Shown here: piece after piece, positions 1-9,405 of the stretch
How positions within the stretch are numbered: the first letter of the stretch is position 1
How the letters are laid out: every line of letters begins with the position of its first letter
From: Rhodonellum psychrophilum GCM71 = DSM 17998
Lineage (GTDB): Bacteria; Bacteroidota; Bacteroidia; Cytophagales; Cyclobacteriaceae
DNA: 64,000 bases
Assembly: GCF_000381545.1 (NCBI RefSeq)
Contig: NZ_KB906687.1
Span: 62,001-126,000, forward strand
Direction: 5' to 3'
Translations under genes and position numbers: made by a program
Notes under the pieces: model-generated
Told to the model about the DNA's origin: nothing
Databases searched by the model: none
Seen by the model: only the letters and a program-made list of their open reading frames with translations

Positions 1-145
1 AAAAAGAATTTCATCATTATTGTTTCGCGACGAGTTTTATTGTGTTTAAAATGTAATTACAGCTTCGCCCTTTCAGTCACAATATTGTGCCTATTAAAGT
101 GGTCGAATTACAATAAAATCAATGTCAATTACAAAATTTAATACA

Positions 146-658
146 TTACTCTGGCTTTTTGAATAAAACCAGACCCTTTGGATCGGGATCTCCAGATTTG
201 ATACTGAACTCAACTTTTTTATGGATGATCGTCTCGATTTTAAGACTTAGGTTTTTTAAATATTCAATATTCAGGTTTTCCCCGAAAATATCGATCATAA
301 TCGTTCCCGAATCTTTCCCCATCGCATAATCTCCCGTAAGGACGACCAAGGACACATTTCCCAATCTTTCCAATACAGTCTCTACCAATTGGTCCAAGCC
401 AATATATTTCCTGATGATATTCTGAATGTTGGAGTAATAAGGGTGAAGCGTGTTGACTTTGTATTCGATCTTGTTTTTTTCAGCCTGTTTAATCAAAAAC
501 CCTGCCTCAGTCAGATTATTCAATTCTTTCCGTATTGCATTGGTGGATTCACCAAATTCCTCCGCCAAGCCACGCAAATGACTATGATTGTTTTCGTTGA
601 TAAAAAATTTTATCAACAATCTCAATCTGGTTTTAGATGTGATCAATGAATCCAACAT
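146..658 (-). CDS. winged-helix regulator with nucleotidyltransferase-like C-terminal domain
   Basis: 170 aa. Residues 1-70 read as an ArsR/MarR-type winged helix: a LITSKTRLRLL helix, then a recognition helix around GESTNAIRKELNNLTEAG. The second half carries a GDYAMGKDSGTIMIDIFG segment that resembles the GSxxxG...DxD core of minimal nucleotidyltransferases, but only one of the paired acidic residues seems kept, so it is probably a catalytically dead sensing domain. The start ATG is at 658 with no better choice nearby. The gene points towards the left window edge, so anything it is co-transcribed with downstream lies outside. No function beyond transcription regulation can be supported. It could alternatively be read as a plain ArsR-family protein. 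Confidence 0.72.
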   Translation of the reverse strand: MLDSLITSKTRLRLLIKFFINENNHSHLRGLAEEFGESTNAIRKELNNLTEAGFLIKQAEKNKIEYKVNTLHPYYSNIQNIIRKYIGLDQLVETVLERLGNVSLVVLTGDYAMGKDSGTIMIDIFGENLNIEYLKNLSLKIETIIHKKVEFSIKSGDPDPKGLVLFKKPE

Positions 659-828
659 AAAATAGACGCTTCAAAATGAGCAACAAAAGTACTCGATACC
701 TTATATAAAGCAAAATTTAATCAATGGTTTTTAATCTAAACTTATCTTAGAGGGCATATTGAATTAAAACAATAAAAATTTGTGCCTTTACATATTTTGC
801 TGGATCACTGATGACCATGGTTTTGTGG

Positions 829-1206
829 TTAGTAACGTGGTCGTTTTTCCAATCTTTTGGAATGAATGGTTTTTTTGAACAGATTACCGGTAAGGGCACT
901 GAATCCCCCCAACAAAAACCCGAGAATGGTGGTAACAAGCCACAACAGCTGGGGATTGGTCAGGCCCATGAGAGCAGCCATTTTATCGGGAAGTCCTGAA
1001 TTGGTCTGGATGGAAATCATCAAAACCATCACCAGCCAAACTCCCCCAAACGCAATCCCACCTCCCAAAAAGGAGGTTCCTGAATTTCCTCCAACAAAAA
1101 ACGAGAGCCCAGCAATCAAAATCATCAAGGCCCAAAAGGGTAGAAATTGTCCTAAAAAATAAACGATCAAAGCAGTAATCAGTAAAAGCAAGAAAAACTT
1201 GGCCAT
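829..1206 (-). CDS. small multi-pass membrane protein, unknown function
   Basis: 125 aa, almost entirely hydrophobic. Four likely membrane segments (about residues 3-20, 22-40, 48-66 and 85-105) are followed by a basic cytoplasmic tail ending KRLEKRPRY. I do not recognise a named family. It begins only 3 bases after the stop of the penicillin-acylase-type gene on the same strand, so the two are almost certainly co-transcribed. The coding signal is supported by glycine-rich membrane helices (SFLGGGIAFGG) and by the tight spacing. Confidence 0.7.
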   Translation of the reverse strand: MAKFFLLLLITALIVYFLGQFLPFWALMILIAGLSFFVGGNSGTSFLGGGIAFGGVWLVMVLMISIQTNSGLPDKMAALMGLTNPQLLWLVTTILGFLLGGFSALTGNLFKKTIHSKRLEKRPRY

Positions 1207-1209
1207 GTG

Positions 1210-3633
1210 TTATTTATTGAATGTAGTGGTAAACAATATATTTTCTTTGTGTTCAGGTTTTCGGAGATTGAAATCCACGTATTCTCCATTCGCCCATTTT
1301 TTCAAGAAATTGTCATAATACTTGCTTCCTGGATTTCCGGATTGTCCGCCAGGGTAGATCCCGAAAGCGGTTATTTCCTCCCCCATTTCGACGACAAATC
1401 GCCAGCTTGCACCATGTCGTTCCGAAGTAGCGTTTACAATGCCCCTCCCTCCACCTGTGTACACATTTTCGGCGCTGAAGGATTTGAAGTCCGGAACCAA
1501 ATGTTGGATGGAGGTTCCTTTGAAACTGGCCCAATTGTATTCACCGTTTTCCTTTTCCCAAGCCTCGATTTCAGCGACCATTGCTTCAAAACTCTTTGTC
1601 GCCACGTCAGTGGCAACTTCCACATCTGGGGTTTCTGGATCATCAAAAAGCAGGTCAAGTGGTTCATTTTTCAATAATTTGGTGGTTTCGTAATTATTGG
1701 GCAAGACAATAGAAATCCCTTCCCTCTCCCATTTTGACCAGATTCCTTTGTGCAAATGTTCCCACCAAACCTGGAAAAGCGCTGGCTCGGTTTGGTTTGG
1801 ATGTGTGTAGAAATTCCAGTTTTTCAATTGATCCAAATATTTATTTGCTTTAGGATTTTCTACATCTTGATTTTTTATTTCCAAAAGGTTTAGCATCACC
1901 GGCAATGCCTCGGAGGCATGGAGATAATAGTTGTCAAATTGAAGCGCTTTCATATCCTCCAACGTGATGTCGGACAGCTCCGTCAATCTTGAATTTATCC
2001 TTCTGTTTCTGTATTGTTCAAATCCGTTGTCAAAAACATAGTAGGGATAGGAAGGGTCCACAGAGTTTTGGTTCGCCGAGGAAACAAAACCCCTGATAGG
2101 ATTGAGGGTGGAAGGATTTTGTTCGTTCGGGATAAAACCCTGCCATTCAAACCTGGGGTCGTTCCCATCCATCAGGAACTTGCCCTGTCCTTTCCATTTC
2201 AAGGGAAATTTGCCCTGGACCTTCATGGCGATATCTCCTGACTTTGAAGCGAAGACAAAATTTTGGGCAGGAGCGGTATAATGGCTCAGTGCTTTTTCGT
2301 AATCTGAGTGATCAATGGCTTTGTTCAGAAGCAAAAAGGTTTTTTGCTCATTGGATTCCATGTGAAGGGTCCATTTGAGGGCGAAATTCACGTCCAATCT
2401 CCCAGACCTGAAGGATTTATCATAAACCACAGGGCCATGGTGGGTGTATATCACCGAATCCATAAAGGGATTTTGCCCTTTTATTTTGATTTCTTCAATT
2501 CTTAGAGTACTGGCAATCCATTCATCCTTATAGAGATATTCCGTTCTTTTCTCATTTTTGAATTGGATGGCATACCAATCCCTTACATCTCTGGTGGCAT
2601 TGGTTACTCCCCAAGCGATATTTTCATTGAAACCCGAAATCACACCCAAAGCCCCTGGTAATGTTGCCCCTTTTGTGCTTTGAGAGGGAGTGGTCAGTTG
2701 CATCGCAAACCATAGTGATGGAAGATTAAGTCCCAAATGCGGATCATTGGCTAATATCGGATGACCGATTTTTGTCTTTTTGCCGGAGACAGCCCAGTTA
2801 TTGGAACCAATTCCCGGCTCGGGATTGGGCATTGTTTTCAAAAAAATACTGGCATCTGGATAAACCATGTCCTCAGGGACTTTTACTTCCAAAGGCACAA
2901 AATCCCATTTTCTATCCTGTTCGATCACAGGGTCATTGCTGTCAGGATATTCCGGAAAAAGCCTATTGATCAAATCTTCACCGATTAGCTCCCTCAGATT
3001 CGTGTATTGCAAATCTTGGTCACCTACCAACATATCCGTCATGTACTTCAAAAGCAAAATTGACTTATAAGCAGTCCATGGTTCTGGTCGGTAATTTAAG
3101 ATTTTGTATTCCAATGGCATTCTTGCATCCGTCATTTGGGCAATATATTGATTCACCCCGTCAGCATATGCCTCTAAAAGCCTGAATGTGGCAATGTCTT
3201 TCTCTTGGATAAATTTCATCCCCAGATCGGCCCCATATGTCAAGCCCTTTCTCCTTGTCATTCTGTCCAATTCCAAAGCTCTCTCTCCCACGATTTCAGA
3301 CAGCCGTCCAGCTGCGGCCATGGTCTGGAATTCCATTTGCCAAAGTCGGTGCTGTGCGGTGACATAACCTTGGGTCCTAAAAAGGTCTTCCTCATTTTGA
3401 GCGAAAATATGGGGAATCAAATTTTCATCATAAATCACTTCAACCGATTCCTTGAGGTTTACCAGCCTTATTTCAGAATCTGAAATTTCATCCTCACTGT
3501 ATGCATTTTGCCAAAAACCGTGATGGGGATCCAATAATTTCCCCAACGGTGGAATGGATCCAAATTGAAAAGAAATGGCTACTGCCAAGCAGACCGTGAT
3601 CAATAAGACCAAAATGAAGACCAAATACCTCAT
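1210..3633 (-). CDS. penicillin acylase family protein (Ntn hydrolase)
   Basis: 807 aa, in the usual size range of penicillin amidase / acyl-homoserine-lactone acylase precursors. An N-terminal hydrophobic stretch (residues 3-22) is a signal peptide or anchor. The residues FRTQGYVTAQHRLWQME near 86-102 are the typical alpha-chain motif. The autocatalytic cleavage and nucleophile site is GSNNWAV with Ser277, and NDPHLGL follows. The family hydrolyses amide-linked acyl groups in the periplasm. The actual substrate (beta-lactam, acyl-homoserine lactone, N-acyl amino acid) cannot be told from sequence. It is first in a two-gene unit with the small membrane protein downstream. Confidence 0.93.
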   Translation of the reverse strand: MRYLVFILVLLITVCLAVAISFQFGSIPPLGKLLDPHHGFWQNAYSEDEISDSEIRLVNLKESVEVIYDENLIPHIFAQNEEDLFRTQGYVTAQHRLWQMEFQTMAAAGRLSEIVGERALELDRMTRRKGLTYGADLGMKFIQEKDIATFRLLEAYADGVNQYIAQMTDARMPLEYKILNYRPEPWTAYKSILLLKYMTDMLVGDQDLQYTNLRELIGEDLINRLFPEYPDSNDPVIEQDRKWDFVPLEVKVPEDMVYPDASIFLKTMPNPEPGIGSNNWAVSGKKTKIGHPILANDPHLGLNLPSLWFAMQLTTPSQSTKGATLPGALGVISGFNENIAWGVTNATRDVRDWYAIQFKNEKRTEYLYKDEWIASTLRIEEIKIKGQNPFMDSVIYTHHGPVVYDKSFRSGRLDVNFALKWTLHMESNEQKTFLLLNKAIDHSDYEKALSHYTAPAQNFVFASKSGDIAMKVQGKFPLKWKGQGKFLMDGNDPRFEWQGFIPNEQNPSTLNPIRGFVSSANQNSVDPSYPYYVFDNGFEQYRNRRINSRLTELSDITLEDMKALQFDNYYLHASEALPVMLNLLEIKNQDVENPKANKYLDQLKNWNFYTHPNQTEPALFQVWWEHLHKGIWSKWEREGISIVLPNNYETTKLLKNEPLDLLFDDPETPDVEVATDVATKSFEAMVAEIEAWEKENGEYNWASFKGTSIQHLVPDFKSFSAENVYTGGGRGIVNATSERHGASWRFVVEMGEEITAFGIYPGGQSGNPGSKYYDNFLKKWANGEYVDFNLRKPEHKENILFTTTFNK

Positions 3634-3712
3634 AATAAACGTTTGGAGATTTTCAAAGACAAATTGAAATTGCTGTCAATAACTAAAAAAATCTCGACAA
3701 CTCAAATCTTTA

Positions 3713-3746
3713 TAAAAAAATGCCCTTTCCTTGGTTGGGAAAGGGC
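3713..3746 (-). terminator. rho-independent terminator of the DUF2911 gene
   Basis: Arms GCCCTTTCC (3722-3730) and GGAAAGGGC (3738-3746) form a perfect 9-bp stem with a 7-base loop. Read on the minus strand it is followed by a T run (3713-3720). It lies just past the stop of the gene ending at 3767. Confidence 0.88.
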
Positions 3747-3766
3747 TTGGCAATGATATCATGCTG

Positions 3767-4354
3767 CTATTGAATGGCAATTGGTAATTTTAATTTTTCC
3801 CATCTCACCACTATTCCCGGGGTTTCGATGGCGATGGTCAATTGCTCTTGGCTACTTTCTTCCCAGATAGGTTGAGATTCCACCCTTAACACATCATTCT
3901 CCAGCTTGTACTGAAAATGTCCATGTTCCAGATCCCACTCGGAATTGAAAATAACGGTCCATTTACCTGTAGCCTTTGGGATGGTGAAAAGCGAATATTT
4001 TCCAGCAGGAAGCTCTTTCCCTTCCACTAGTACATCTTTTGAGAATTCTACAAATGTGGCCTCATTTGCCCCTGTTCTCCAAACCTCATTGTAAGGTGCG
4101 ATATCTCCCCAGACAACTCTTCCTTTTACGGAAGGCGCTCCATATTGAATTTTCAAATCCTTATCTCCAATTTTGCCTGCTATTTCCCTAAGTGGACTTG
4201 CTCTTTGCTCTTGGGAGGCTTTTTTTTCTGTATCCATTCCTTCCATTTCGGTACCGGCGGATTCAGTCTCGGTGCTTTTTTCACCACCACAGCCGAAGAA
4301 AACAAGCGACCCTGTCAACAAAAATGACAACATCAATGCATTTGGTTTTTTCAT
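3767..4354 (-). CDS. DUF2911 domain-containing lipoprotein
   Basis: 195 aa. A short basic start and hydrophobic segment end in FFGC, a lipobox with Cys22, followed by a low-complexity Glu/Thr/Ser linker (about residues 25-55). The rest matches DUF2911: YGAPSVKGR, WGDIAPYNEVWRTGANEAT, GKELPAGKYSLFTIP and KWTVIFN. It is predicted to be a membrane-anchored periplasmic protein of unknown function, common in Bacteroidota. It is transcribed alone, divergent from the M24 gene, with its own terminator. Confidence 0.9.
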   Translation of the reverse strand: MKKPNALMLSFLLTGSLVFFGCGGEKSTETESAGTEMEGMDTEKKASQEQRASPLREIAGKIGDKDLKIQYGAPSVKGRVVWGDIAPYNEVWRTGANEATFVEFSKDVLVEGKELPAGKYSLFTIPKATGKWTVIFNSEWDLEHGHFQYKLENDVLRVESQPIWEESSQEQLTIAIETPGIVVRWEKLKLPIAIQ

Positions 4355-4471
4355 ATGTTCAACTATTTATTTGCCCGAATATAAAAAAAAAATTGAAATC
4401 AATTCTTATATTCAATCCAAATCCTTGATTACACAAACACTCTCCCTAAAACTTCCTTCCACTTCCAAGAA

Positions 4472-4493
4472 CCTTTAAATGGATATTTAAAGG
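4472..4493. repeat. perfect inverted repeat between divergent genes (possible operator)
   Basis: CCTTTAAAT (4472-4480), GGAT, ATTTAAAGG (4485-4493): a perfect 9-bp inverted repeat in the 213-bp gap between two divergent genes. There is no adjacent T run, so an operator is more likely than a terminator. The AT-rich core makes chance occurrence possible. Confidence 0.4.
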
Positions 4494-4567
4494 AATGTTA
4501 TAAAAAAAGCTTTCTATTCCCAAAAGGATGTTGTTAATTTTCCATCAAATTCAAAGTTTTAAAATAA

Positions 4568-5926
4568 ATGCATTTACAAATGTTCAAAACAAATAAATTG
4601 AAACCAGGGGCGATTTTTTTCTTGATGTTGGGACTGTTCATGGCCTGCCAGTCCAAATCGGATCACAAGACAATGGAGACCTTTGACAATCCATTTTCAG
4701 GTCCAAATCCATGGCCAGAAATCCGGAAGGAGAGAATTCAAAAGCTTCTCCCAGCAGCCATGGAAGCTGCCGGTGTGGATGCGTGGATAATCGTTTGTCG
4801 GGAAAACAACAATGATCCGATAGCACACCATGTGGGGGGAGAGAATGCTGGAGGTACTGCCCTGTTCCTTTTTTATCTCGAAAATCAAAAAGCGAAATCA
4901 ATAGTTTTTTCCCCTGTGGGAGAAATGACCGCTTTGGCAGAACTCAAAATCCATGATGAAGTCCTTCCCGTGGCGCGCGGTAATTCTGCGATTTTAGATG
5001 CAGGAAATTTCATCAAAAACAAAAAATTCAATAAAATTGCCATAAACAGCTCCGAGGAAAATGAGCTGGCTGACGGATTGAGTTATACACAAAGAAAGGA
5101 ACTGGAAGCCACTTTGGGTACAGAATCTTCCAAATTGGTTTCTTCAGAAGAACTTCTTTATGAATGGCTGTCCATCAAACTCCCCGCAGAAGTGGAAATC
5201 ATGACTAAAGCCGCCGAACTCACCTCCAAATGGCAGTATGAGGCCTACCAGCAAGTCGTCCCCGGAAAAACCACAGATGCAGACATCGCCAAATTCCTGA
5301 AAAAGAAAATGGAACAATACGGGGTAAAAGACGGTTGGTCCCCTGCTCAAAACCCAAGCGTGAATTCAGGAATTGACCGCGGACATTCACATGCTACTGA
5401 CAAAGTAATCCAGCCTGGGGACATCATTCAGACGGATTTTGGTATCCGTGTCTATGATATGTGGGTGTCAGATATCCAACGATTCGCTTATGTGTTGAGA
5501 CCTGAAGAAACCACTGCGCCAGATTCTGTTACGTTTTATTTTGAATCTTCAAAGGGAGGAAACAGAATCGCATTGGCAGCCATGAAACCCGGTGTATTGG
5601 GATATGAAGTGGATAAAGCACAAAGGGTATGGATGGCCGAAAGAGGCTCCGAACCTGTCATGTGGAGTACTGGCCATCCCGTGGGATATGTGGCACATGA
5701 CATCGGTCCCAATTTGGGTGGCGGCCTATTACCGGACCCTTCCGTGAGACCCGCAGCCATGAAGCCCTTAAAAGAAGGAATGCTTTTTGCATTTGACGGA
5801 TTCCATGCTTGGAAACTGCCAAATGGCGGCACCAAGACCATCTCCGTGGAAGAAACGGCGGTGGTAACCAAAGATGGAGCACGTTATTTGATCAATCCTC
5901 AAGAAGAATTGATTCTGATCAAATAA
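4568..5926 (+). CDS. M24 family metallopeptidase-like lipoprotein (Xaa-Pro aminopeptidase fold)
   Basis: 452 aa. The N terminus is a lipoprotein signal ending LFMAC (Cys27), so the protein should be anchored outside the cytoplasm. A second ATG at 4580 gives a more usual signal length and may be the true start. The C-terminal half has the pita-bread fold motifs: TDFG (Asp290), SDIQR (Asp302), GHPVGYVAHDIGP (His377) and SVEETAVVT (Glu428). The position of the usual fourth ligand Glu (TIEP-type motif) reads FAFDG, with Asp410. The family cleaves N-terminal X-Pro or X-any bonds with two metal ions. The swap is conservative, so activity is likely but unproven. It is a single-gene unit with a terminator directly downstream. 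Confidence 0.9.
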   Translation: MHLQMFKTNKLKPGAIFFLMLGLFMACQSKSDHKTMETFDNPFSGPNPWPEIRKERIQKLLPAAMEAAGVDAWIIVCRENNNDPIAHHVGGENAGGTALFLFYLENQKAKSIVFSPVGEMTALAELKIHDEVLPVARGNSAILDAGNFIKNKKFNKIAINSSEENELADGLSYTQRKELEATLGTESSKLVSSEELLYEWLSIKLPAEVEIMTKAAELTSKWQYEAYQQVVPGKTTDADIAKFLKKKMEQYGVKDGWSPAQNPSVNSGIDRGHSHATDKVIQPGDIIQTDFGIRVYDMWVSDIQRFAYVLRPEETTAPDSVTFYFESSKGGNRIALAAMKPGVLGYEVDKAQRVWMAERGSEPVMWSTGHPVGYVAHDIGPNLGGGLLPDPSVRPAAMKPLKEGMLFAFDGFHAWKLPNGGTKTISVEETAVVTKDGARYLINPQEELILIK

Positions 5927-5933
5927 AATCAAC

Positions 5934-5979
5934 CCTCCAAAACCGATTCCCCAAAAATGAACTGGTTTTGGAGGTTTTT
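5934..5979 (+). terminator. rho-independent terminator after the M24 gene
   Basis: Arms CCTCCAAAACC (5934-5944) and GGTTTTGGAGG (5964-5974) give an 11-bp perfect stem. TTTTTCCTTTT follows. It starts 8 bases after the stop codon. Confidence 0.9.
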
Positions 5980-6023
5980 CCTTTTGTTGGTGCTTGAGCC
6001 TAGATCCTTTTCAATCAAGGTGG

Positions 6024-6055
6024 TTTGGATTAGGCAGGTTTTAAATTTAATTTCG
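6024..6055 (+). promoter_or_regulatory. candidate Bacteroidota sigma-A promoter for the EEP gene
   Basis: TTTG at 6024-6027, a 20-base spacer, then TAATTTCG at 6048-6055, which is 7 of 8 to TAnnTTTG. The expected transcription start falls about 10 bases before the ATG at 6074. Confidence 0.5.
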
Positions 6056-6073
6056 TAAAAAATTTAGGTACGC

Positions 6074-7147
6074 ATGATGCGATTGATAACAGGTATAATA
6101 TTTTTGCTCTCTTTGGGTTTATTTTTTAGCGTCAATATTTCCCCTGAATACTTCCCGTATGTGGGATTGCTAACCCTGCTGATTCCGCCATTGATCGTCG
6201 TCAACGCAGTTTTGTTTCTTTCCTTGTTGTTGGCAAAAAGAAAATTGGCCTTACTTCCCTTGATCGCCGTGATTATCGGGTGGAAATTCATTGGCATCAC
6301 TTTTCAAATACGACCACAACAGGAAAATCCTCAGGGACTTTCGGTCTTGAGTTATAATCTTCATTTGCTTTCCTATACCAGAAATGGTGAAGACCCAAAT
6401 ATTGTCCGTCAAAACATCATCAAATGGTTGAAAGAGAACCCCTCTGACATCAAATGCTTCCAGGAGTTTTACCAGGACTTCACTACTCCATCCAGAAATG
6501 CCATCAAGCAACTGGCAAATGATAATGGATATGAATATTCCTATCAAACAATCGAGGGAATTCCTTCCAAAAGGTCTTATGGAATGGCCATCTTCAGTAG
6601 ATATCCCATCATCAATGAAGGTCGGGTGTTCGAAACCAGAAGAAACAACGGAGTGATATTCGCAGATATCAAGGTCAATAAAGATACCATCCGCATCTAC
6701 AATGCCCACCTCGAATCCATGAACATCCCTTCCGAGGGTTTGAATAACATTGAAGGGATCAAAGAAAACTACAGAGAAACACTCAGCAAACTAAAAAATG
6801 GACAAGTCATCAGAGCCACGCAATTGGGGGTTTTGATGGAACACATGGAAAACAGCCCATATATAAATCTTTTGATGGGCGATTTCAATGACGTTCCGTA
6901 CAGCTACACCTATTTCAGCCTGAGGAAAATAATGCGAAACGCTTTTGAAGATGCCGGTAAGGGATTTGGATTTACTTACAATAAGGTTCTTTTTTTCCTT
7001 AGAATTGACAATATCTTTTATGACTCAGATCTACAAATCGAACATTTTAAAACCCATCGAGAGGTAGATTATTCAGATCATTATCCAATATCTGCAACTT
7101 TCTCCTGGCCAAATAAATTGAGTAAAGAAATTCAATTGGAGGATTGA
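6074..7147 (+). CDS. endonuclease/exonuclease/phosphatase family membrane protein
   Basis: 357 aa. The first 80 residues hold three hydrophobic segments, followed by a soluble EEP domain. Visible motifs are SVLSYNLHLL (metal/phosphate-site Asn), CFQEFY (metal-binding Glu), YNAHLES, LLMGDFNDVP (catalytic Asp and Asn) and YSDHYPI (Asp-His pair). Family members cut nucleic acids or phosphate esters, including sphingomyelin. With the membrane anchor, an extracytoplasmic phosphodiesterase acting on lipid or nucleic acid is plausible, but the substrate is unknown. ATG at 6074 or 6077 are equally good. The 3' end overlaps the convergent MMPL gene by 16 bases. Confidence 0.9.
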   Translation: MMRLITGIIFLLSLGLFFSVNISPEYFPYVGLLTLLIPPLIVVNAVLFLSLLLAKRKLALLPLIAVIIGWKFIGITFQIRPQQENPQGLSVLSYNLHLLSYTRNGEDPNIVRQNIIKWLKENPSDIKCFQEFYQDFTTPSRNAIKQLANDNGYEYSYQTIEGIPSKRSYGMAIFSRYPIINEGRVFETRRNNGVIFADIKVNKDTIRIYNAHLESMNIPSEGLNNIEGIKENYRETLSKLKNGQVIRATQLGVLMEHMENSPYINLLMGDFNDVPYSYTYFSLRKIMRNAFEDAGKGFGFTYNKVLFFLRIDNIFYDSDLQIEHFKTHREVDYSDHYPISATFSWPNKLSKEIQLED

Positions 7148-9405
7148 TTGATTTTTGAATCAAAAATTTTCTTCATGGGCAAAAGCAAGATCGGAAGCAA
7201 CAACAAATCCGAAAGCAAAGCAAAAACAAGGGCCATACTGATCAGAAGACCTGCCAAATAGGTGACCCCAAAATCGCTGAAAATCAAAATTGAAAAACCG
7301 GAAACAAGGATGAGCGTGGTCAATATTATAGCCTTCCCTGTTTCCAAATACGTCCTTTTGATCGCATAGAGCAATGACTTCCCCTTTTTCAATTCACTCT
7401 GAAGTTTTGTCATAAAATGGATACTGTCATCGACAGCTATCCCAAAGGCCACCGTGAAAACGATGGCAGTGGTCAACTTGAGTTCAATCCCCAAAAGCCA
7501 CATCACGCCACACATCCAAAGCAATGGTATCACATTGGGCAGGAGCACCAGTAAGGAGATTCTCCAGGACCTGAACAGAAAACCAATGACCAAACCGACC
7601 AAAACAAAAGCAATTCCCAAGCCCTTTGCCATCTGATAGGTGATCGTCTCATGACTTTTGTCTATAAGAATCGAGGTTCCGGTAAGTTTGACTTTCAGTA
7701 AATCGCTGTTGATTTCAGATTTCAAAAAATCTTCCAATTCTTTTTTTAAAATACTGCTCTTTAAACTTCCCTCATCGGAAGTTCTTGAAGACAAACGTCC
7801 CGATTTCCTGTCTTCAGACAATAATTTTAGGCCCGCCTTTTCCAACGCCATCTCCACATTGGACGATATCAGCAACATTTGACCCGGACTGGGCAAGCGG
7901 AATGCATTCACATTCCCACCATTTAGGGCTTTGTTTATGTTTTTGACAAGCGTAAGTGGGGAAATTATGGTTCTCACAGAAAATTTATCGTGCAAAAAGG
8001 TTTCCAACACCACAATCTCCTCCAAAACTTCCCGATCCAAAAGAGTTTTTGCCTTTTCGCCAACTTCAAGGGAAATCTCCAAAGGTTTGGATCCACCAAA
8101 CTGGCGGTCAAAAAAATTAAACTCCTCCACCAATTTATGGTCTCGGGGAAGATTATCCAAGAGATAGCCATTGATTTGAAGCTGGGAAATGCCAATCAGA
8201 GAGAGGACCGAAACCAGCCCAAATCCGATCACCACCAATTTCCTGTTGGCAAGGGTCAGGAGTAAACTTATCCTAAGACCAATTCTCCAATTTTCAACCC
8301 ACTTGTCCCTGGACACCGAAGAAAGGGGACCCAACAGATACAACAATCCAGGAGTGATCAAGACCACACTCAAAAACATCAGTAAAACCCCAAGGCCCGA
8401 AAATAGCCCAAACATCTTCAGACTCACGGCAGAGGTGGCATACAAAGAAAAAAAGCCAAGTGAAGTCGTTAAAAATGTCAAGAAAATTGCCAAGAAAAGA
8501 CCAGAAAAAGTGGCGTGAATGGCTTTGTCTTTGGGTAAGCCATTCCGCAATTGGGTCAAGTAGAAAGTGAGATAATGCACCATTGCGCTCAATCCTACGA
8601 CTAACAATATTGTGGGCTGCATAACTGACATGATGTCAAGTGGTTTTCCGAGCAACATCATGATGGCAATGGTCCAGGCAATTCCCGTCGCCAAGACAAA
8701 AACAGGCACAAGTATTCCCCACCATGTCCTAAAGATAAGGTATAAAACCACGATGATGAGGAGGAATGAAATCCCGAGAAAAAAAGCAAATTCGGCTTGG
8801 AGAAGGCTCACAAACTCCCCTTGCGCCTTGATTTTACCTGCTGAATAGTACGTTTCAATACCGGAATTTTCAAGTAATTGCTTGACCGAGCCATATAGCT
8901 GATCCCCCTCTTCTTTGGTGATCAACTGTTTGTTTTTTAAAATTATCAGCAAGTAGTCCCCTTCCTTACTAATTAAGTTTTCGGAAAATTGCGGATCTTT
9001 CAATACCCTTTCAGAAGTGGTGCTCAGCGTCAGTGCGTCGGACCAGTCCAGCACCTTTCTTTTCACTATCCCAAAAGGATTGATAATGGATTCTTCCAGA
9101 TCTAAAATAGAGATGACCCTTTCTGCAAATTCAAGTTTTTTGAGTTCGGATTGAAACCGAGAGGCATTCTCCAAAAAACCCTTTTCAAAAATGCCGGAAG
9201 AATTGCCGAGGGCAATCAGTAAATAGTCATTGTCATTTTCAAACCGCTCCCTGAAATCCTGGTAAAAGGCAAGCTCAGGATCATCCGAAGGGAAAAAACT
9301 CTCAAAATCATAATCAAAAAGCAGTTGAGGCCTGAGAAGCAACAGCATCAGCGAAATAACCGCCGATAATCCCAATCCCCAAAAAGCCGACTTTTTTTCA
9401 AACAT
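7132..9405 (-). CDS. MMPL/RND family exporter
   Basis: 757 aa from the ATG at 9405. An upstream in-frame start at 9468 would add 21 residues that do not look like an N terminus. The layout is the RND duplication: one membrane helix (about residues 10-27), a large extracytoplasmic loop, a cluster of five helices, then the same again. DDSIHFM near the last helix cluster, and GxA/D-rich helices such as VGLSAMVHYLTF, are typical of the patched/MMPL sterol-sensing-like group. Members use the proton gradient to move lipids, hopanoids or drugs. There is no adaptor or outer-membrane partner beside it, which fits lipid-moving members that act alone. The tail overlaps the EEP gene. Confidence 0.9.
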   Translation of the reverse strand: MFEKKSAFWGLGLSAVISLMLLLLRPQLLFDYDFESFFPSDDPELAFYQDFRERFENDNDYLLIALGNSSGIFEKGFLENASRFQSELKKLEFAERVISILDLEESIINPFGIVKRKVLDWSDALTLSTTSERVLKDPQFSENLISKEGDYLLIILKNKQLITKEEGDQLYGSVKQLLENSGIETYYSAGKIKAQGEFVSLLQAEFAFFLGISFLLIIVVLYLIFRTWWGILVPVFVLATGIAWTIAIMMLLGKPLDIMSVMQPTILLVVGLSAMVHYLTFYLTQLRNGLPKDKAIHATFSGLFLAIFLTFLTTSLGFFSLYATSAVSLKMFGLFSGLGVLLMFLSVVLITPGLLYLLGPLSSVSRDKWVENWRIGLRISLLLTLANRKLVVIGFGLVSVLSLIGISQLQINGYLLDNLPRDHKLVEEFNFFDRQFGGSKPLEISLEVGEKAKTLLDREVLEEIVVLETFLHDKFSVRTIISPLTLVKNINKALNGGNVNAFRLPSPGQMLLISSNVEMALEKAGLKLLSEDRKSGRLSSRTSDEGSLKSSILKKELEDFLKSEINSDLLKVKLTGTSILIDKSHETITYQMAKGLGIAFVLVGLVIGFLFRSWRISLLVLLPNVIPLLWMCGVMWLLGIELKLTTAIVFTVAFGIAVDDSIHFMTKLQSELKKGKSLLYAIKRTYLETGKAIILTTLILVSGFSILIFSDFGVTYLAGLLISMALVFALLSDLLLLPILLLPMKKIFDSKINQSSN

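Noticed and set aside
6251-6709. 152-codon minus-strand frame inside the EEP gene
   Set aside because: It is antisense to a gene with clear catalytic motifs; its composition is that of a shadow frame.
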